A stretch of 64,000 nt of DNA from Clostridium sp. KNHs205 (GCF_000702945.1 NZ_JNLE01000003.1:1225501-1289500), one strand, 5' to 3'. Numbered from the stretch's first letter, positions 13,073 through 22,165 are shown. Notes: generated from the letters alone by a model not told the origin. A program made the numbers and translations.

Positions 13073-13330
13073 ATGAAAAAATTTGAATATACCATAAAAG
13101 ATGAGCTGGGAATTCACGCCAGACCCGCAGGTTTACTGGTAAAACTGGTTAAAAATTATGAGAGCAGTGTCTTAATAGCTTCAAAGGGAGCTTCTGCCGA
13201 TGCCAGAAAGCTGATGTCAGTAATGGGGCTTGGAATTACGAACGGAGCTCAGGTAACCATAACTGCTGAAGGTACGGATGAAGAAGCTGTGATTACAGAA
13301 ATAGAGAAATTTTTTACAGAGAATCTGTAA
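13073..13330 (+). CDS. ptsH: HPr phosphocarrier protein with Lys in place of Ser46
   Basis: An 85-residue HPr with the PEP-dependent phosphorylation site His15 in GIHARPAG. The stretch ARKLMSVMGLGI aligns with the usual KSIMGVMSLGI so that residue 46 is Lys instead of the regulatory Ser46. If so, it cannot be phosphorylated by HPr kinase and would not serve CcpA-mediated catabolite repression. It lies 12 bp after the EIIBCA gene and ends the operon before a bidirectional terminator. Confidence 0.93.
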   Translation: MKKFEYTIKDELGIHARPAGLLVKLVKNYESSVLIASKGASADARKLMSVMGLGITNGAQVTITAEGTDEEAVITEIEKFFTENL

Positions 13331-13387
13331 GACAGATTTTAAACGCAAGAGAACGTGGGATTTATAACTGCATAGAAATAAGAACTT

Positions 13388-13463
13388 AAAAAGGGCCGCT
13401 GCTACAGGAATGGAATAATAAAAGAAATCTTCTGAAATTCCAGTAAAGCAGCGCCCTTTCTTT
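13388..13463. terminator. Bidirectional terminator between ptsH and the araC-type gene
   Basis: AAAGGGCCGCTGCT pairs with AGCAGCGCCCTTTC with one bulge, with an A run on the left and TTTC on the right. It lies between convergent genes and would serve both. Confidence 0.65.
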
Positions 13464-13476
13464 GCTGATTACAGTG

Positions 13477-14367
13477 TTATAGCTTTCTATAGTTCAGTTG
13501 ATATTGCTTGGGGCTTATATTTTTATGTGCCTTAAACTGACTGATAAAATAGCTGGAGGTAGTAAACCCTGTCTCCAGAGCAATTTCTGTTATGGTATTA
13601 TTGGTACTGATCAGAAGCTTTTCTGCTTTGGAGATACGTACATAGTTAAGGTATTCCTTGAAACTTTTCTTCATTACCCGCTTAAACATTCTGGAAAAAT
13701 AGCTGTAGCTCATATTGCAGTATTTTGCCATTTCTCTTGCGGTAATATCTTCGTTGTACCGCTCATCAATATAGTCAAAGACCTTTCTAAGCTGAGTCTC
13801 CATTTCCTTATTAATCGAAACACCTATATTTAAGTCAATATTCTGGACATGCCAGCTTCTTATAATATACAGGAATAAGCGGAAGAGATCTGACCGGATC
13901 GCGAACTCATATCCGTAAGCGGCTTTGGTATATTCCTTATTCATATTTTCAATAAGAGAAGGAACGACGGTAGTTGCTATTTCTTCTCTGGTGAATATTT
14001 TCTGATGGGAGGAATCCTTTAATATAAAGGGCATCAGATATTTCATTTCAATCAGAGACCAGGAGGTATAGAGCAACTCAGGTTCAAATTTGATACAGAT
14101 ATACCGGTTCAAACCCTCGCTTTCTGAAAAAACATTATGAATTTCGTTGGAATTGATCAGAACCATATCACCTTCTTTGAAGGTATAATCCCTGTTGTTG
14201 AGAAGTATCTGGTATTTTCCGGAGAGGGCGTAGAGAATCTCAATATAATCATGCATATGGGCATGGGCCATTTCTCCGGTTCCGTTCAATACCTGCATAT
14301 GAAGGCTGAATTGCAGTGGCAGATCATTATAGGTATCCCGCTTTTCAATATAATAATTCTGTTCCAA
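13477..14367 (-). CDS. AraC-family transcriptional regulator
   Basis: A 296-residue regulator. The N-terminal ~150 residues form a cupin-like ligand domain (HAHMHDYIEILYALSG, then FKEGDMVLINSNEIH), usual for sugar-responsive AraC proteins. The C-terminal ~100 residues hold two helix-turn-helix motifs (ITAREMAKYCNMSYSYFSR and ITEIALETGFTTSSYF) and the ISPKQY signature. It is divergent from the oxidoreductase gene at 14630, which it probably controls together with the two genes after it; the 262-bp divergent region is AT-rich. The ligand is unknown. Confidence 0.9.
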   Translation of the reverse strand: MEQNYYIEKRDTYNDLPLQFSLHMQVLNGTGEMAHAHMHDYIEILYALSGKYQILLNNRDYTFKEGDMVLINSNEIHNVFSESEGLNRYICIKFEPELLYTSWSLIEMKYLMPFILKDSSHQKIFTREEIATTVVPSLIENMNKEYTKAAYGYEFAIRSDLFRLFLYIIRSWHVQNIDLNIGVSINKEMETQLRKVFDYIDERYNEDITAREMAKYCNMSYSYFSRMFKRVMKKSFKEYLNYVRISKAEKLLISTNNTITEIALETGFTTSSYFISQFKAHKNISPKQYQLNYRKL

Positions 14368-14629
14368 ATCATAACTCCTTAGAGGACAAATAATTGATAT
14401 TTTTTTGTGGATTTATTATATCATGTACGAATTATTTATGCTATATTTTAAAAAAATAAACATATAGCAGAAAATGAGTAGCACAGATTTACAGGCAAGA
14501 CAGATAATGTCCATAAAATTAAAGTTTACATTATTTTGGCGTTCTAAAAAACTATAATGAGTTTTAAGACACACCTTGTAAAGAACAAGGTATCAGCAAT
14601 TAAAAAAAGAAGAAAAGGGAGAAGTTAAG

Positions 14630-15712
14630 ATGGAAAGAAAAGTGAAGGTTGGTATCATTGGCTGCGGCGGCATTGCAAATGGAAAGCATATGCCATCTTT
14701 AAGCAAATTAAAGGATGTTGAGATGGTTGCCTTTTGTGACATCGTGGAGGAAAAAGCAATAAAAGCAAAAGAGCAGTATGGTGTACCGGAAGCCAAGGTT
14801 TACACAGACTATAAGGAATTATTAAAGGATAAGGACATTGAGGTAGTGCATGTATGCACTCCTAATCGCTCCCATGCGCCCATATCCATTGACTCCCTTC
14901 ATGCCGGCAAGCATGTTATGTGTGAAAAGCCCATGTCAAAAACAGCCGAAGACGCCAGAAAGATGGTGGAAGCTGCCAAAGAAACCGGCAAAAAGCTGAC
15001 AATCGGATATCAGCACAGACATAAACCGGAAGCTCTTTACTTAAAGAATGTTATTGAGAGAGGCGACCTGGGAGATATTTATTTTGCCAAAGCTTTTGCG
15101 GTAAGAAGAAGAGGCACTCCCAACTGGGGTGTGTTCTTAAATGAATATGAGCAGGGTGGTGGTCCTCTAATCGATATCGGAACCCATTCCCTGGATATTA
15201 CTTTATATCTGATGAACAATTATGAGCCTAAGATGGTAGTAGGAACGAAATATAAGATGGTGAATAATCCTCAGTGCGGCAATCCCTGGGGAGGTTGGGA
15301 GGATGCAGATAATACCATGGAAGATTCTGCCTTCGGTTTTATCGTTATGAAGAACGGGGCAACAATTATTCTGGAATCCAGCTGGGCTTTGAACACCATA
15401 GAACCGGTTCAGGAGGGCAGCACTGTTCTTTGCGGAACCGATGCAGGAGCTCAGATAAAAGGCGGAGTTTCTATAAACAAGGCAGAATTTAATCGATTGG
15501 TTGAGCTTAAGCCCGATATGGCAAGCGGCGGAGTAGCCTTTTACGAAGGTGTATCAAGTGATCCTGCGGAGGTAGAGGCAAGGCGCTGGATTGATGCAGT
15601 TAAGAATGATACAGAAGTAATCGTGAAACCGGAGCAGGCCTGTGTGGTATCAGAGATTCTGGAGGCAATTTATACCTCTGCCAGAACCGGTCAGCCCGTA
15701 TACTTTGATTAA
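14630..15712 (+). CDS. Gfo/Idh/MocA-family oxidoreductase
   Basis: A 360-residue NAD(P)-dependent sugar or cyclitol dehydrogenase. The N-terminal Rossmann fold shows VGIIGCGGIANGKH, VCTPNRSHAPI and the catalytic-lysine motif CEKPMSK near residue 100. The C-terminal alpha/beta domain carries GGGPLIDIGTHSLDI. GGGAGAAGTTAAG precedes the ATG. A second family member and a xylose-isomerase-like protein follow on the same strand, which resembles inositol or keto-sugar catabolic clusters. The exact substrate cannot be read from the sequence. Confidence 0.88.
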   Translation: MERKVKVGIIGCGGIANGKHMPSLSKLKDVEMVAFCDIVEEKAIKAKEQYGVPEAKVYTDYKELLKDKDIEVVHVCTPNRSHAPISIDSLHAGKHVMCEKPMSKTAEDARKMVEAAKETGKKLTIGYQHRHKPEALYLKNVIERGDLGDIYFAKAFAVRRRGTPNWGVFLNEYEQGGGPLIDIGTHSLDITLYLMNNYEPKMVVGTKYKMVNNPQCGNPWGGWEDADNTMEDSAFGFIVMKNGATIILESSWALNTIEPVQEGSTVLCGTDAGAQIKGGVSINKAEFNRLVELKPDMASGGVAFYEGVSSDPAEVEARRWIDAVKNDTEVIVKPEQACVVSEILEAIYTSARTGQPVYFD

Positions 15713-15763
15713 TAAGACAGATTGCATTTGTGCAGTAAAGGGGCAGGGGTGAAGGAAATGCTC

Positions 15764-15906
15764 TTCACTCTCCCTTGATTTTGCACGGGTGCCAAATCAA
15801 GCAGAGAGTAGCTAAGAGTGAAAGAAAATTATAAAAGAAGGATGCCACGTTTGCGATTCTTTCACTCCTTAATGTTTGTGGCAGTATCGCAGGCCGCCTG
15901 CGATAT
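15764..15906. repeat. Cluster of intergenic hairpins
   Basis: The spacer between the two oxidoreductase genes holds three nested inverted repeats: TTGATTT/AAATCAA around GCACGGGTGCC, GAGTGAAAGA (15816-15825) with TCTTTCACTC (15858-15867), and TATCGCAGGC-C-GCCTGCGATA (15885-15905), perfect over 10 bp. Related words recur at 17095-17124 and 22166-22224. Confidence 0.6.
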
Positions 15907-15921
15907 GTAATGGGTGTAAAC

Positions 15922-16887
15922 ATGAATATAGCAGTTATAAGTTATTGGCATGTCCATGCTGAGGGCTATACAAAAGAAGTGTTGGAGAACACGGACAATA
16001 AAATAGCAGCTGTGTGGGATGAAGAAGAGGAAAGAGGCAGAAAGTATGCAGAAGAATTTTCTGTGCCTTTTATAAAGGATTATGATGAACTCCTTGATAA
16101 TTCCGATATTCAGGGAGTTATCATAACAGCACCGACCTCTATGCATAAGGAATTAATTATAAAAGCAATAAAGAAAGGAAAAAGGGTATTCAGTGAGAAA
16201 GTACTAGCTCTGACTCTTACTGACTGTCTTGAAATAAAGGCAGCACTTCTTGCTTCTGGAAAGGATATAACACTTTCACTGGTAAAAAAATGTGAAAGCA
16301 GATTTCTATTTGCCAAAGAGCTGGTAGAAAGCGGAAGTCTTGGCAGAATTACTTATGCACGTATGAGGAATGTTCATAACGGAAGCACAGGAAACTGGCT
16401 GCCGGAGCATTTCTACAACAGGGAACAGTGCGGTGGAGGCGCCATGATAGATTTAGGGGCTCATCCGATGTATCTGCTCACATGGCTGCTTGGAACACCG
16501 CTTACTGTTCAGTCCGTATTTACAGATATAACGGGACATGGAGTGGAAGATAATGCTGTATCTATCATTGAGTTTGAAGGAGGGGCAATCGGAGTGGCAG
16601 AGACCGGATTTGTATCTGTTTATACTCCTCCAATACTGGAAATCAGCGGGACAGATGGAACCTTAATAGTGGGAGAAACCATCAGCTATGCAACAAAAGA
16701 AACAGAAGGCAGATGGATAACTCCTGATAAACTACCCAATGCTCTTCCCTCTCCCTTAGTGATGTGGGCAAGAGATAAATGGGAAGGGAATGTAACCTTT
16801 GGAATTGAAGATTCTATAACCCTTACAAAACTGATGGAAGCAGCTTATGAATCCCACGCCACCGGAAAGAAAGCAGTTATAGCTTGA
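15922..16887 (+). CDS. Gfo/Idh/MocA-family oxidoreductase (second copy)
   Basis: About 321 residues from the ATG at 15922; an in-frame ATG at 15910 would add four. It has a degenerate Rossmann start (IAVISYWHVHAEGY in place of GxGxxG), then VIITAPTSMHKELI and SEKVLAL at the usual EKP position, and GGGAMIDLGAHPMYLL in the C-terminal domain. The altered nucleotide-binding loop and SEKV motif set it apart from the 14630 gene; the two are not a recent duplication. It probably works on a related sugar intermediate in the same pathway. Confidence 0.82.
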   Translation: MNIAVISYWHVHAEGYTKEVLENTDNKIAAVWDEEEERGRKYAEEFSVPFIKDYDELLDNSDIQGVIITAPTSMHKELIIKAIKKGKRVFSEKVLALTLTDCLEIKAALLASGKDITLSLVKKCESRFLFAKELVESGSLGRITYARMRNVHNGSTGNWLPEHFYNREQCGGGAMIDLGAHPMYLLTWLLGTPLTVQSVFTDITGHGVEDNAVSIIEFEGGAIGVAETGFVSVYTPPILEISGTDGTLIVGETISYATKETEGRWITPDKLPNALPSPLVMWARDKWEGNVTFGIEDSITLTKLMEAAYESHATGKKAVIA

Positions 16888-16952
16888 GAAATTTGATAAA
16901 TAATTAATCTTCCGGGTTTGTCTGAAAACACATTGTACCGTTCTGAATGCCC

Positions 16953-17051
16953 CACTTTGCGGTATTCTATGTTGCAATTTTGGAAACGTAACACCACCAC
17001 GTTCCCAAAATCGCGCCTTGCTGTTTTTCGCAAATTGCCTCCCACAAAGTG
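16953..17051. repeat. Imperfect inverted repeat with a dispersed CCAAAATCGC element
   Basis: CACTTTG at 16955 and CAAAGTG near 17045 bound a region whose inner parts also pair imperfectly (ATTTTGGAAACGT with ACGTTCCCAAAAT). The right arm includes CCAAAATCGCGCCTTGCTG and GCAAATTGCCT, a segment that reappears at 38550-38585. Confidence 0.5.
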
Positions 17052-17094
17052 AACCTCCGTCCCGGCACAAGCAGTTTACATACACACCCTATAA

Positions 17095-17124
17095 GCAGTA
17101 TCGCAAATAAGCTTGCGATACTGC
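17095..17124. repeat. Perfect 12-bp hairpin upstream of the isomerase-like gene
   Basis: GCAGTATCGCAA-ATAAGC-TTGCGATACTGC is a perfect inverted repeat. It begins with the same GCAGTATCGC as the hairpin at 15881-15906. It lacks a T tract, so it is not an obvious terminator. Confidence 0.6.
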
Positions 17125-17164
17125 ATTCGTATTTAAGCAAAAATCAGGCAGAAAAGGAGCAGCA

Positions 17165-17881
17165 ATGGAAATATCATTACAGCTTTTCTCCATTCACGGA
17201 GAAACAGAAAAGGACTATAAAAAAGCAGTAGAAAGAGTAGCAGAGCTCGGATTTAAAGGAGTTGAATTTGCCGGCTACGGTGGGCTGACCGCTGAGGAAA
17301 TGGCAGACTTTCTAAAGGAAAATAATCTCTATTCCGTAGGAGCTCATATCGGAGTAGAACAATTTAAAGAAGCCTTGGAGGAGGAACTGAGATATCATCA
17401 GACAATCGGCTCCAAATACCTCATCTGCCCCTATGCACCAACAGATACCCTTAAAGAAATAGAAGAGCTTGCAGCTATACTGAATCATGCAGCCGTGAAA
17501 GCGAAGGAATTCGGCATCAAAATAGGCTATCACAACCACGGAGCAGAATTCAACAAGATTGACGGAAAATATGCGCTGGACCTGTTGGCAGAGAAGACAA
17601 ATGAGAATGTCATATTGGAACTGGATGTCTACTGGGCAGCTTATGCCGGAGTTGATCCGGTAACCTATATAAAGAAGTGGGGCAGTAAAATAGAATTGAT
17701 CCATATGAAACAGATGAATGAAGCACTGGAAAATGTGGATATGGCAGAAGGCAGCCTGGATATGAAGGCAATACAAGAAGCAGCCACCCATGCTGCATAT
17801 TTTGTACTGGAACACGAAGAGTATGATAAGCCTGTTTGGGAAAGCATCAGAAATGATTTTGAGTACTTATCAGAGCTCTAA
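17165..17881 (+). CDS. Sugar phosphate isomerase/epimerase (TIM barrel)
   Basis: A 238-residue AP-endonuclease-2-like (xylose isomerase-like) TIM-barrel protein. Metal-ligand positions are recognisable: NHGAEF, ELDVYW, LIHMKQ and VLEHEEYD carry the Glu/Asp/His set of the family. AAAAGGAGCAGCA precedes the ATG. Its position after two Gfo/Idh/MocA genes suggests a shared catabolic route for an oxidised sugar or cyclitol. Family members include inosose dehydratases, tagatose epimerases and keto-sugar isomerases; the substrate is not determined here. Confidence 0.85.
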   Translation: MEISLQLFSIHGETEKDYKKAVERVAELGFKGVEFAGYGGLTAEEMADFLKENNLYSVGAHIGVEQFKEALEEELRYHQTIGSKYLICPYAPTDTLKEIEELAAILNHAAVKAKEFGIKIGYHNHGAEFNKIDGKYALDLLAEKTNENVILELDVYWAAYAGVDPVTYIKKWGSKIELIHMKQMNEALENVDMAEGSLDMKAIQEAATHAAYFVLEHEEYDKPVWESIRNDFEYLSEL

Positions 17882-18141
17882 TGACAGCTTTCAATTACAG
17901 TAGTACCTAAAAATCACAAGAAAAAATCTAAGCAATAAGAAATATATGTAATTTTTTATAAGAAAAGTAAAAAAACAATGTCCAAACATAAGTATATTGT
18001 ATAAGTACACAAAAATCCTATGAAAGTAAATTATTGTTGTATCTACAATAATATGTTAAAATATAAACATCTAAACGAAAAATGCAACTTGCTGATCATA
18101 AATCATATTGGGATTTATATGAAAAGAAGGAGTGTGCTGCA

Positions 18142-18507
18142 ATGGTACGTAAAATGAGTAAATATTTGGACATAGTAAGAATCGAGTTACAGGACCTGAT
18201 TAATGACATAACAGAATATATCGAAACATCCCACAAAGATCATGCAAACAGGGTCATAAAGAATTTTACCTATCATGGAAACCTGACAATATATGAAAAG
18301 CAGCTCTATGGAATAAAAGAAACCTTAAAACTAATCGAAGAACTGGATGTATCTGAATACGAAACTCCACAAGAACTGGCAAAAGTATTAAAAGAGCAGA
18401 TAAAGCCCTTTTTTACCACCAGAGGAATTCTCGAAGGCGGTTATTCCTTAACCGTAAAGAGAATAGAAGGAGCCAGAGACTACGTAATAAAAACTGAAAA
18501 GAAATAA
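18142..18507 (+). CDS. Hypothetical protein, 121 residues
   Basis: A basic, helical protein I do not recognise. The likely start is the ATG at 18142, which has AAGGAG at 9-bp spacing; the ATG at 18082 would add 20 residues without a comparable site. Residues 5-45 are amphipathic helix, and a second part contains GGYSLTVKRIEGARDYVI. There is no signal peptide or membrane segment. It stands alone between the sugar genes and the cobalamin operon and is followed by the long palindrome at 18569. Confidence 0.6.
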   Translation: MVRKMSKYLDIVRIELQDLINDITEYIETSHKDHANRVIKNFTYHGNLTIYEKQLYGIKETLKLIEELDVSEYETPQELAKVLKEQIKPFFTTRGILEGGYSLTVKRIEGARDYVIKTEKK

Positions 18508-18568
18508 GAAGAACCTAATAATAAAAAGCAGTCTTGAATAGTACTGCAAAGAGTCTTAAGAAAAATCA

Positions 18569-18811
18569 GAAAACCCGGCTTCCTCTTTGGGAGTTTTTGT
18601 CTCGGAAAGGTTCCTTATGACACTTATACTTCAGAAATTGCGCCAAGTTCCGAATAAACCACTGTTTGAGCTTCAAAAGACCATATTAAAACCACAGATG
18701 GTTCATTAGCGAGTTTGGTTTATTCGGAACTGTCCTAAGCAATTACTGAAGTATTAGTGGAATAAGGGTTCTTATCCGAACAAAAACGTACAAAGAGGAA
18801 GCCGGGTTTTC
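18569..18811. repeat. Long palindromic element 1 (about 95-bp arms)
   Basis: The left arm (18569-18661, beginning GAAAACCCGGCTTCCTCTTT) pairs with the right arm (18716-18811, ending AAAGAGGAAGCCGGGTTTTC) along nearly its whole length, with scattered mismatches and a loop of about 54 bases. It carries no gene. Transcribed, it would fold into one large hairpin. It is flanked by TCA on the left and GTCC on the right, as is the unrelated-looking palindrome at 44756-44967. Confidence 0.85.
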
Positions 18812-18862
18812 GTCCACTGCCACAACCCCACGTCTTAACCTCTCCTCACCACTCCATTTAGA

Positions 18863-18891
18863 TTGACACAACCCCTCCATAATGATACACT
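18863..18891 (+). promoter_or_regulatory. Sigma-A promoter of the cobalamin operon
   Basis: TTGACA (18863-18868) and TACACT (18886-18891) are spaced 17 bp. Transcription would start about 15-20 bp before the riboswitch. Confidence 0.7.
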
Positions 18892-18909
18892 TTAATAGAA
18901 ATATAAATA

Positions 18910-19080
18910 CTAAAAGGTGCTTGGAGCATTTAACTGCAGACAAGATAATAGGGAAATGGGTGAAAAGCCCATACGGTCCCGCCGCTGTAAAGGAAGAGTA
19001 ACAGTTACCGCATAATCACTGTCACAAGATGGGAAGATAAACTGTTGCATGGAAGCCTGAGTCAGAAGACCTGCCTTTTC
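18910..19080 (+). ncRNA. Cobalamin riboswitch
   Basis: Directly upstream of cbiM the sequence shows the adenosylcobalamin aptamer hallmarks: GGGAAATGGGTGAAAAGCCCA, the core CGGTCCCGCCGCTGTA, and the B12 box GCCTGAGTCAGAAGACCTGCC at 19055-19075. Downstream lies an expression platform with an intrinsic terminator. High adenosylcobalamin would stop transcription of cobalt uptake and corrin synthesis genes. Confidence 0.93.
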
Positions 19081-19166
19081 GTATGTTTTATACACAAGTT
19101 ACGGACGATGGCTCTGTGTATGCTTTCCTTTCCTGTATTGACCGGTATTAACAGGAAACTATTTAG

Positions 19167-19228
19167 GGTACCCTTTCACCCTGCAATCGTTCGTATAAGA
19201 ATGTGAGCAGAGTAAAAGGGTATTTTTA
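19167..19228 (+). terminator. Riboswitch expression-platform terminator
   Basis: TACCCTTTCACCCTGC pairs with GCAGAGTAAAAGGGTA with a few mismatches, followed by TTTTTATT, about 150 bases before the cbiM start. Confidence 0.65.
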
Positions 19229-19380
19229 TTGCGCCAGTCTGACGAATAGGATGACTGGCATCTACAATATGAAAAAGAGGACAAGGTTGGAAGAAATAAA
19301 CTTTCAACTGCAAAGCTGTGTCTGTGAAATCCCAGACACATATTTGGATGCACGAAATGCATGTGCAGGAATGGAGAAAA

Positions 19381-20142
19381 ATGAACAAAAAACAGAAAAA
19401 ATTTGTGGTGGCCTTAGCAATCATCTGTCTTGGTGCTTCGATTACGCCCAGAGTAAATGCCATGCACATAATGGAGGGGTACCTTCCCCTGAAATTTTGT
19501 ATAGCCTGGGGGATAATTTGTATACCCTTTTTTGCAACAGGGTATTTTAATTTGAAACGAATTGTTACGGAACACAGAAAAGCCCTGATTGTACTGGCAA
19601 TGTGCGGAGCTTATGCCTTTGTGCTTTCCGCTCTTAAAATACCTTCCGTTACAGGCAGCAGCTCCCATCCTACCGGTACCGGCCTTGGAGCCATATTATT
19701 TGGACCAAGCGTAATGAGTATCCTTGGTGTTATCGTTCTGTTATTCCAGGCGTTATTACTGGCTCACGGCGGTCTTACAACCCTTGGGGCCAATACCTTT
19801 TCTATGGCAATTGCAGGACCTTTTGCAGCATATGCCATCTATAAGCTCAGCTTGAAATTTAAATTGCCAAAGCTTACGGCAGTATTTCTGGCAGCTGCCC
19901 TTGGGGATCTGATTACATATTGTGTTACCTCTCTGCAGCTTGCCCTTGCTTACCCGGCAGAAGTAGGTGGTGTGGGAGCCTCCATGATCAAATTTATGGG
20001 AATCTTTGCGGTTACCCAGGTGCCTATTGCAATTATTGAAGGTATCGTAACAGCGCTGGTTGTAATGACTCTTAGCTCCTATGCAGGCAATGAGCTGAAG
20101 GAAATCGGTTTTATGAAGGGAGGAATTAAAAATGAGCAGTAA
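19381..20142 (+). CDS. cbiM: CbiM, cobalt ECF transporter substrate-binding membrane subunit
   Basis: Energy-coupling S component for cobalt uptake. I place the start at 19381 (MNKKQKK), giving a signal peptide that ends in VNA before MHIMEGYLP, the conserved mature N-terminus whose Met-His forms part of the cobalt site. The longer frame from 19318 has no ribosome binding site. Several membrane helices follow, with [18 protein letters not shown] and [18 protein letters not shown] typical of the family. It overlaps cbiN by 11 bp and is the first gene under the riboswitch. Confidence 0.95.
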   Translation: MNKKQKKFVVALAIICLGASITPRVNAMHIMEGYLPLKFCIAWGIICIPFFATGYFNLKRIVTEHRKALIVLAMCGAYAFVLSALKIPSVTGSSSHPTGTGLGAILFGPSVMSILGVIVLLFQALLLAHGGLTTLGANTFSMAIAGPFAAYAIYKLSLKFKLPKLTAVFLAAALGDLITYCVTSLQLALAYPAEVGGVGASMIKFMGIFAVTQVPIAIIEGIVTALVVMTLSSYAGNELKEIGFMKGGIKNEQ

Positions 20143-20428
20143 TGGAAAGAAAGCAATTATCTTAATATTATTGTGTGTTGTTATTGCAGTGGTTCCGCTG
20201 ATAGCAATTAAAGATTCCGAATTCGGTGGTTCTGATGATGCGGCGTCCCAGGCAATCAGCCAGCTTACCGGTGAGGAGGAATATACCCCCTGGTTTTCCC
20301 CTGTTTACGAGCCTCCAGGCGGGGAAACAGAATCCCTGTTATTCTGTCTTCAGGCAGCTCTTGGTGCCGGTATCTTTGGCTATGGTATTGGTGTACTGAA
20401 GGAAAGAAGAAAGTACGCAAAAGAATAA
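20132..20428 (+). CDS. cbiN: CbiN, cobalt transport accessory protein
   Basis: A 98-residue protein with one membrane helix at each end and an extracellular loop carrying the CbiN signature [19 protein letters not shown]. CbiN stimulates CbiM-driven cobalt uptake in CbiMNQO transporters. It overlaps cbiM by 11 bp. Confidence 0.95.
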   Translation: MSSNGKKAIILILLCVVIAVVPLIAIKDSEFGGSDDAASQAISQLTGEEEYTPWFSPVYEPPGGETESLLFCLQAALGAGIFGYGIGVLKERRKYAKE

Positions 20429-20465
20429 GAAGGTAATACATAATGAACTGAAAGGAGAATTAAAT

Positions 20466-21242
20466 ATGCTGTTAATTGATAAATTATCCTATTCGTCCAG
20501 GCTTAGGGATAAAAGTCCGGTCTTAAAAGCATTTCTTGCGGTTACTACCCTGTTGATATGTGTAGCTGCAAGATCAGTTTTATTCTCCTTTCTGGTTCTC
20601 ACATTAATGACAGGGCTGACCGTGATTCTGGGAGGAACGTCTATATTTGATTACATAAGGCTTATGCGTGTGCCCTTAGCTTTTCTGCTTATCAGTACTG
20701 TCACTATTCTTTTTGGAATATCACAACATCCGGTGGAGGAACCCTTTATTAAAGTCTTCGGATTATTCTATTACTTTGAAAGTGGTAAACTTATTTTTGG
20801 ACTGCAATTAATCTCTTCGGCTTTTGGGGCAGTAGCCTGTCTGTATTTTCTCTCTTTGACAACACCATTTACGGATATCCTGAGAGTACTTCAGCTGCTT
20901 CGTTGTCCCACTGTTATATCGGAGTTATTATTGTTAATTTACCGGTATATCTTTGTGCTTTACGAGACAGCGGCAGGTATAACCACTGCCCAGGAGAGCA
21001 GACTGGGCAACCGCAGTTTTAAGACTGCGCTAAAGGGAAGCACAGGACTGTTTTCTATTCTCTTTATCCGGGCGATGAAGAAATCCTCCTTGCTCTATGA
21101 TGCAATGGAAGCAAGATGTTATGATGGTACCATAAAGGTCTTATGGGAGAAGAAGAATGCCGGAAAAGGTGAAATCGCAGCGGTAATTTTATTAGTCACT
21201 GTTTTGGGTATATGCAGCTGTTATCTAAAAAACATAGTTTAA
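20466..21242 (+). CDS. cbiQ: CbiQ, cobalt ECF transporter T component
   Basis: A 258-residue membrane protein, the transmembrane coupling subunit joining CbiM to the CbiO ATPase. It shows the EcfT layout: SRLRDKSPVLKAF at the N-terminus, membrane helices, and the cytosolic coupling motif EARCYDGT near residue 218. AAAGGAGAATTAA precedes the ATG. Confidence 0.93.
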   Translation: MLLIDKLSYSSRLRDKSPVLKAFLAVTTLLICVAARSVLFSFLVLTLMTGLTVILGGTSIFDYIRLMRVPLAFLLISTVTILFGISQHPVEEPFIKVFGLFYYFESGKLIFGLQLISSAFGAVACLYFLSLTTPFTDILRVLQLLRCPTVISELLLLIYRYIFVLYETAAGITTAQESRLGNRSFKTALKGSTGLFSILFIRAMKKSSLLYDAMEARCYDGTIKVLWEKKNAGKGEIAAVILLVTVLGICSCYLKNIV

Positions 21243-21276
21243 AAGTTATTTTTAATCCCGGGGATTGGAGAAACAT

Positions 21277-22104
21277 ATGAATATCTTAGAAATTGATAAG
21301 ATTACCTACACCTACAGCGATGGAACGAAAGCTTTAAATGGTGTAAGCCTTACAGTCAGGCAAGGAGAAAAACTGGCTTTTATAGGTGGTAACGGGTCCG
21401 GTAAGTCCACATTGTTTTTGTGTCTCAACGGAATATTAAGACCCCAGAGCGGAACGATAAACTACAAAGGGAAGCCGGTTATATATAAGAGAAAAGAACT
21501 TTTAGAGCTTCGAAGCAAAGTTGGAATTGTATTTCAGGACCCGGATAATCAATTATTTGCCGCCAGTGTTTATCAGGAGATCTCCTTTGGTGCCTGTAAT
21601 CTGGCGTTAAGCCAGGAGGAGGTAAAACGAAGAGTAGATAGTGTTATTGAGGAGTTAGGCATTACGCCTTTCAGTCAAAAACCAACCCATGCATTGAGTG
21701 GTGGGCAGAAAAAGCAGGTAGCGTTAGCAGACATATTGGTCATGGAACCGGAGGTATTGATTATGGATGAACCGGTATCAGCCTTAGATCCACTACATAC
21801 GAAGCTGTTAAATGAGAAATTGGAGGAACTTCCGAATAAAGGAATAACTGTTATAGTGGCAACCCATGATATGAACTTTGCCCTGGAATGGGCTGACAGA
21901 ATCGTAATGCTAAAAGACGGAAATATCATAAGAGACGGAAATCCGGCAGATATCTTCCAGGAGGAAGAGCTGTTAAAGGAAACCAACCTTAGCCAGCCGG
22001 ATGTAATAACCTTATTCAATAAATTAATAGAGAAAAAAATTCTGAAAGAGACCCTTCCCGTACCAAGAAATCTAAAGGAGCTGGAAGGTTATCTGACAGA
22101 CTGA
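21277..22104 (+). CDS. cbiO: CbiO, cobalt ECF transporter ATPase
   Basis: An ABC ATPase of about 275 residues with Walker A GGNGSGKST, Q loop VFQDPDNQLF, signature LSGGQKKQVALAD, Walker B VLIMDEPVSALDP and switch His in ATHDMNF. I choose the ATG at 21277, with GGAG 6 bp upstream; a TTG at 21265 in frame would add MEKH. It energises cobalt uptake by CbiMNQ. Confidence 0.95.
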   Translation: MNILEIDKITYTYSDGTKALNGVSLTVRQGEKLAFIGGNGSGKSTLFLCLNGILRPQSGTINYKGKPVIYKRKELLELRSKVGIVFQDPDNQLFAASVYQEISFGACNLALSQEEVKRRVDSVIEELGITPFSQKPTHALSGGQKKQVALADILVMEPEVLIMDEPVSALDPLHTKLLNEKLEELPNKGITVIVATHDMNFALEWADRIVMLKDGNIIRDGNPADIFQEEELLKETNLSQPDVITLFNKLIEKKILKETLPVPRNLKELEGYLTD

Positions 22105-22165
22105 AATATAGAAATTATACTGTATCGAGAGAACTGTGTTATGAAATGGGGTAGAGATTTGGATA

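Noticed and set aside
18082-18141. Longer start for the hypothetical gene ending at 18507
   Set aside because: The ATG at 18142 has AAGGAG at good spacing, the one at 18082 has none.
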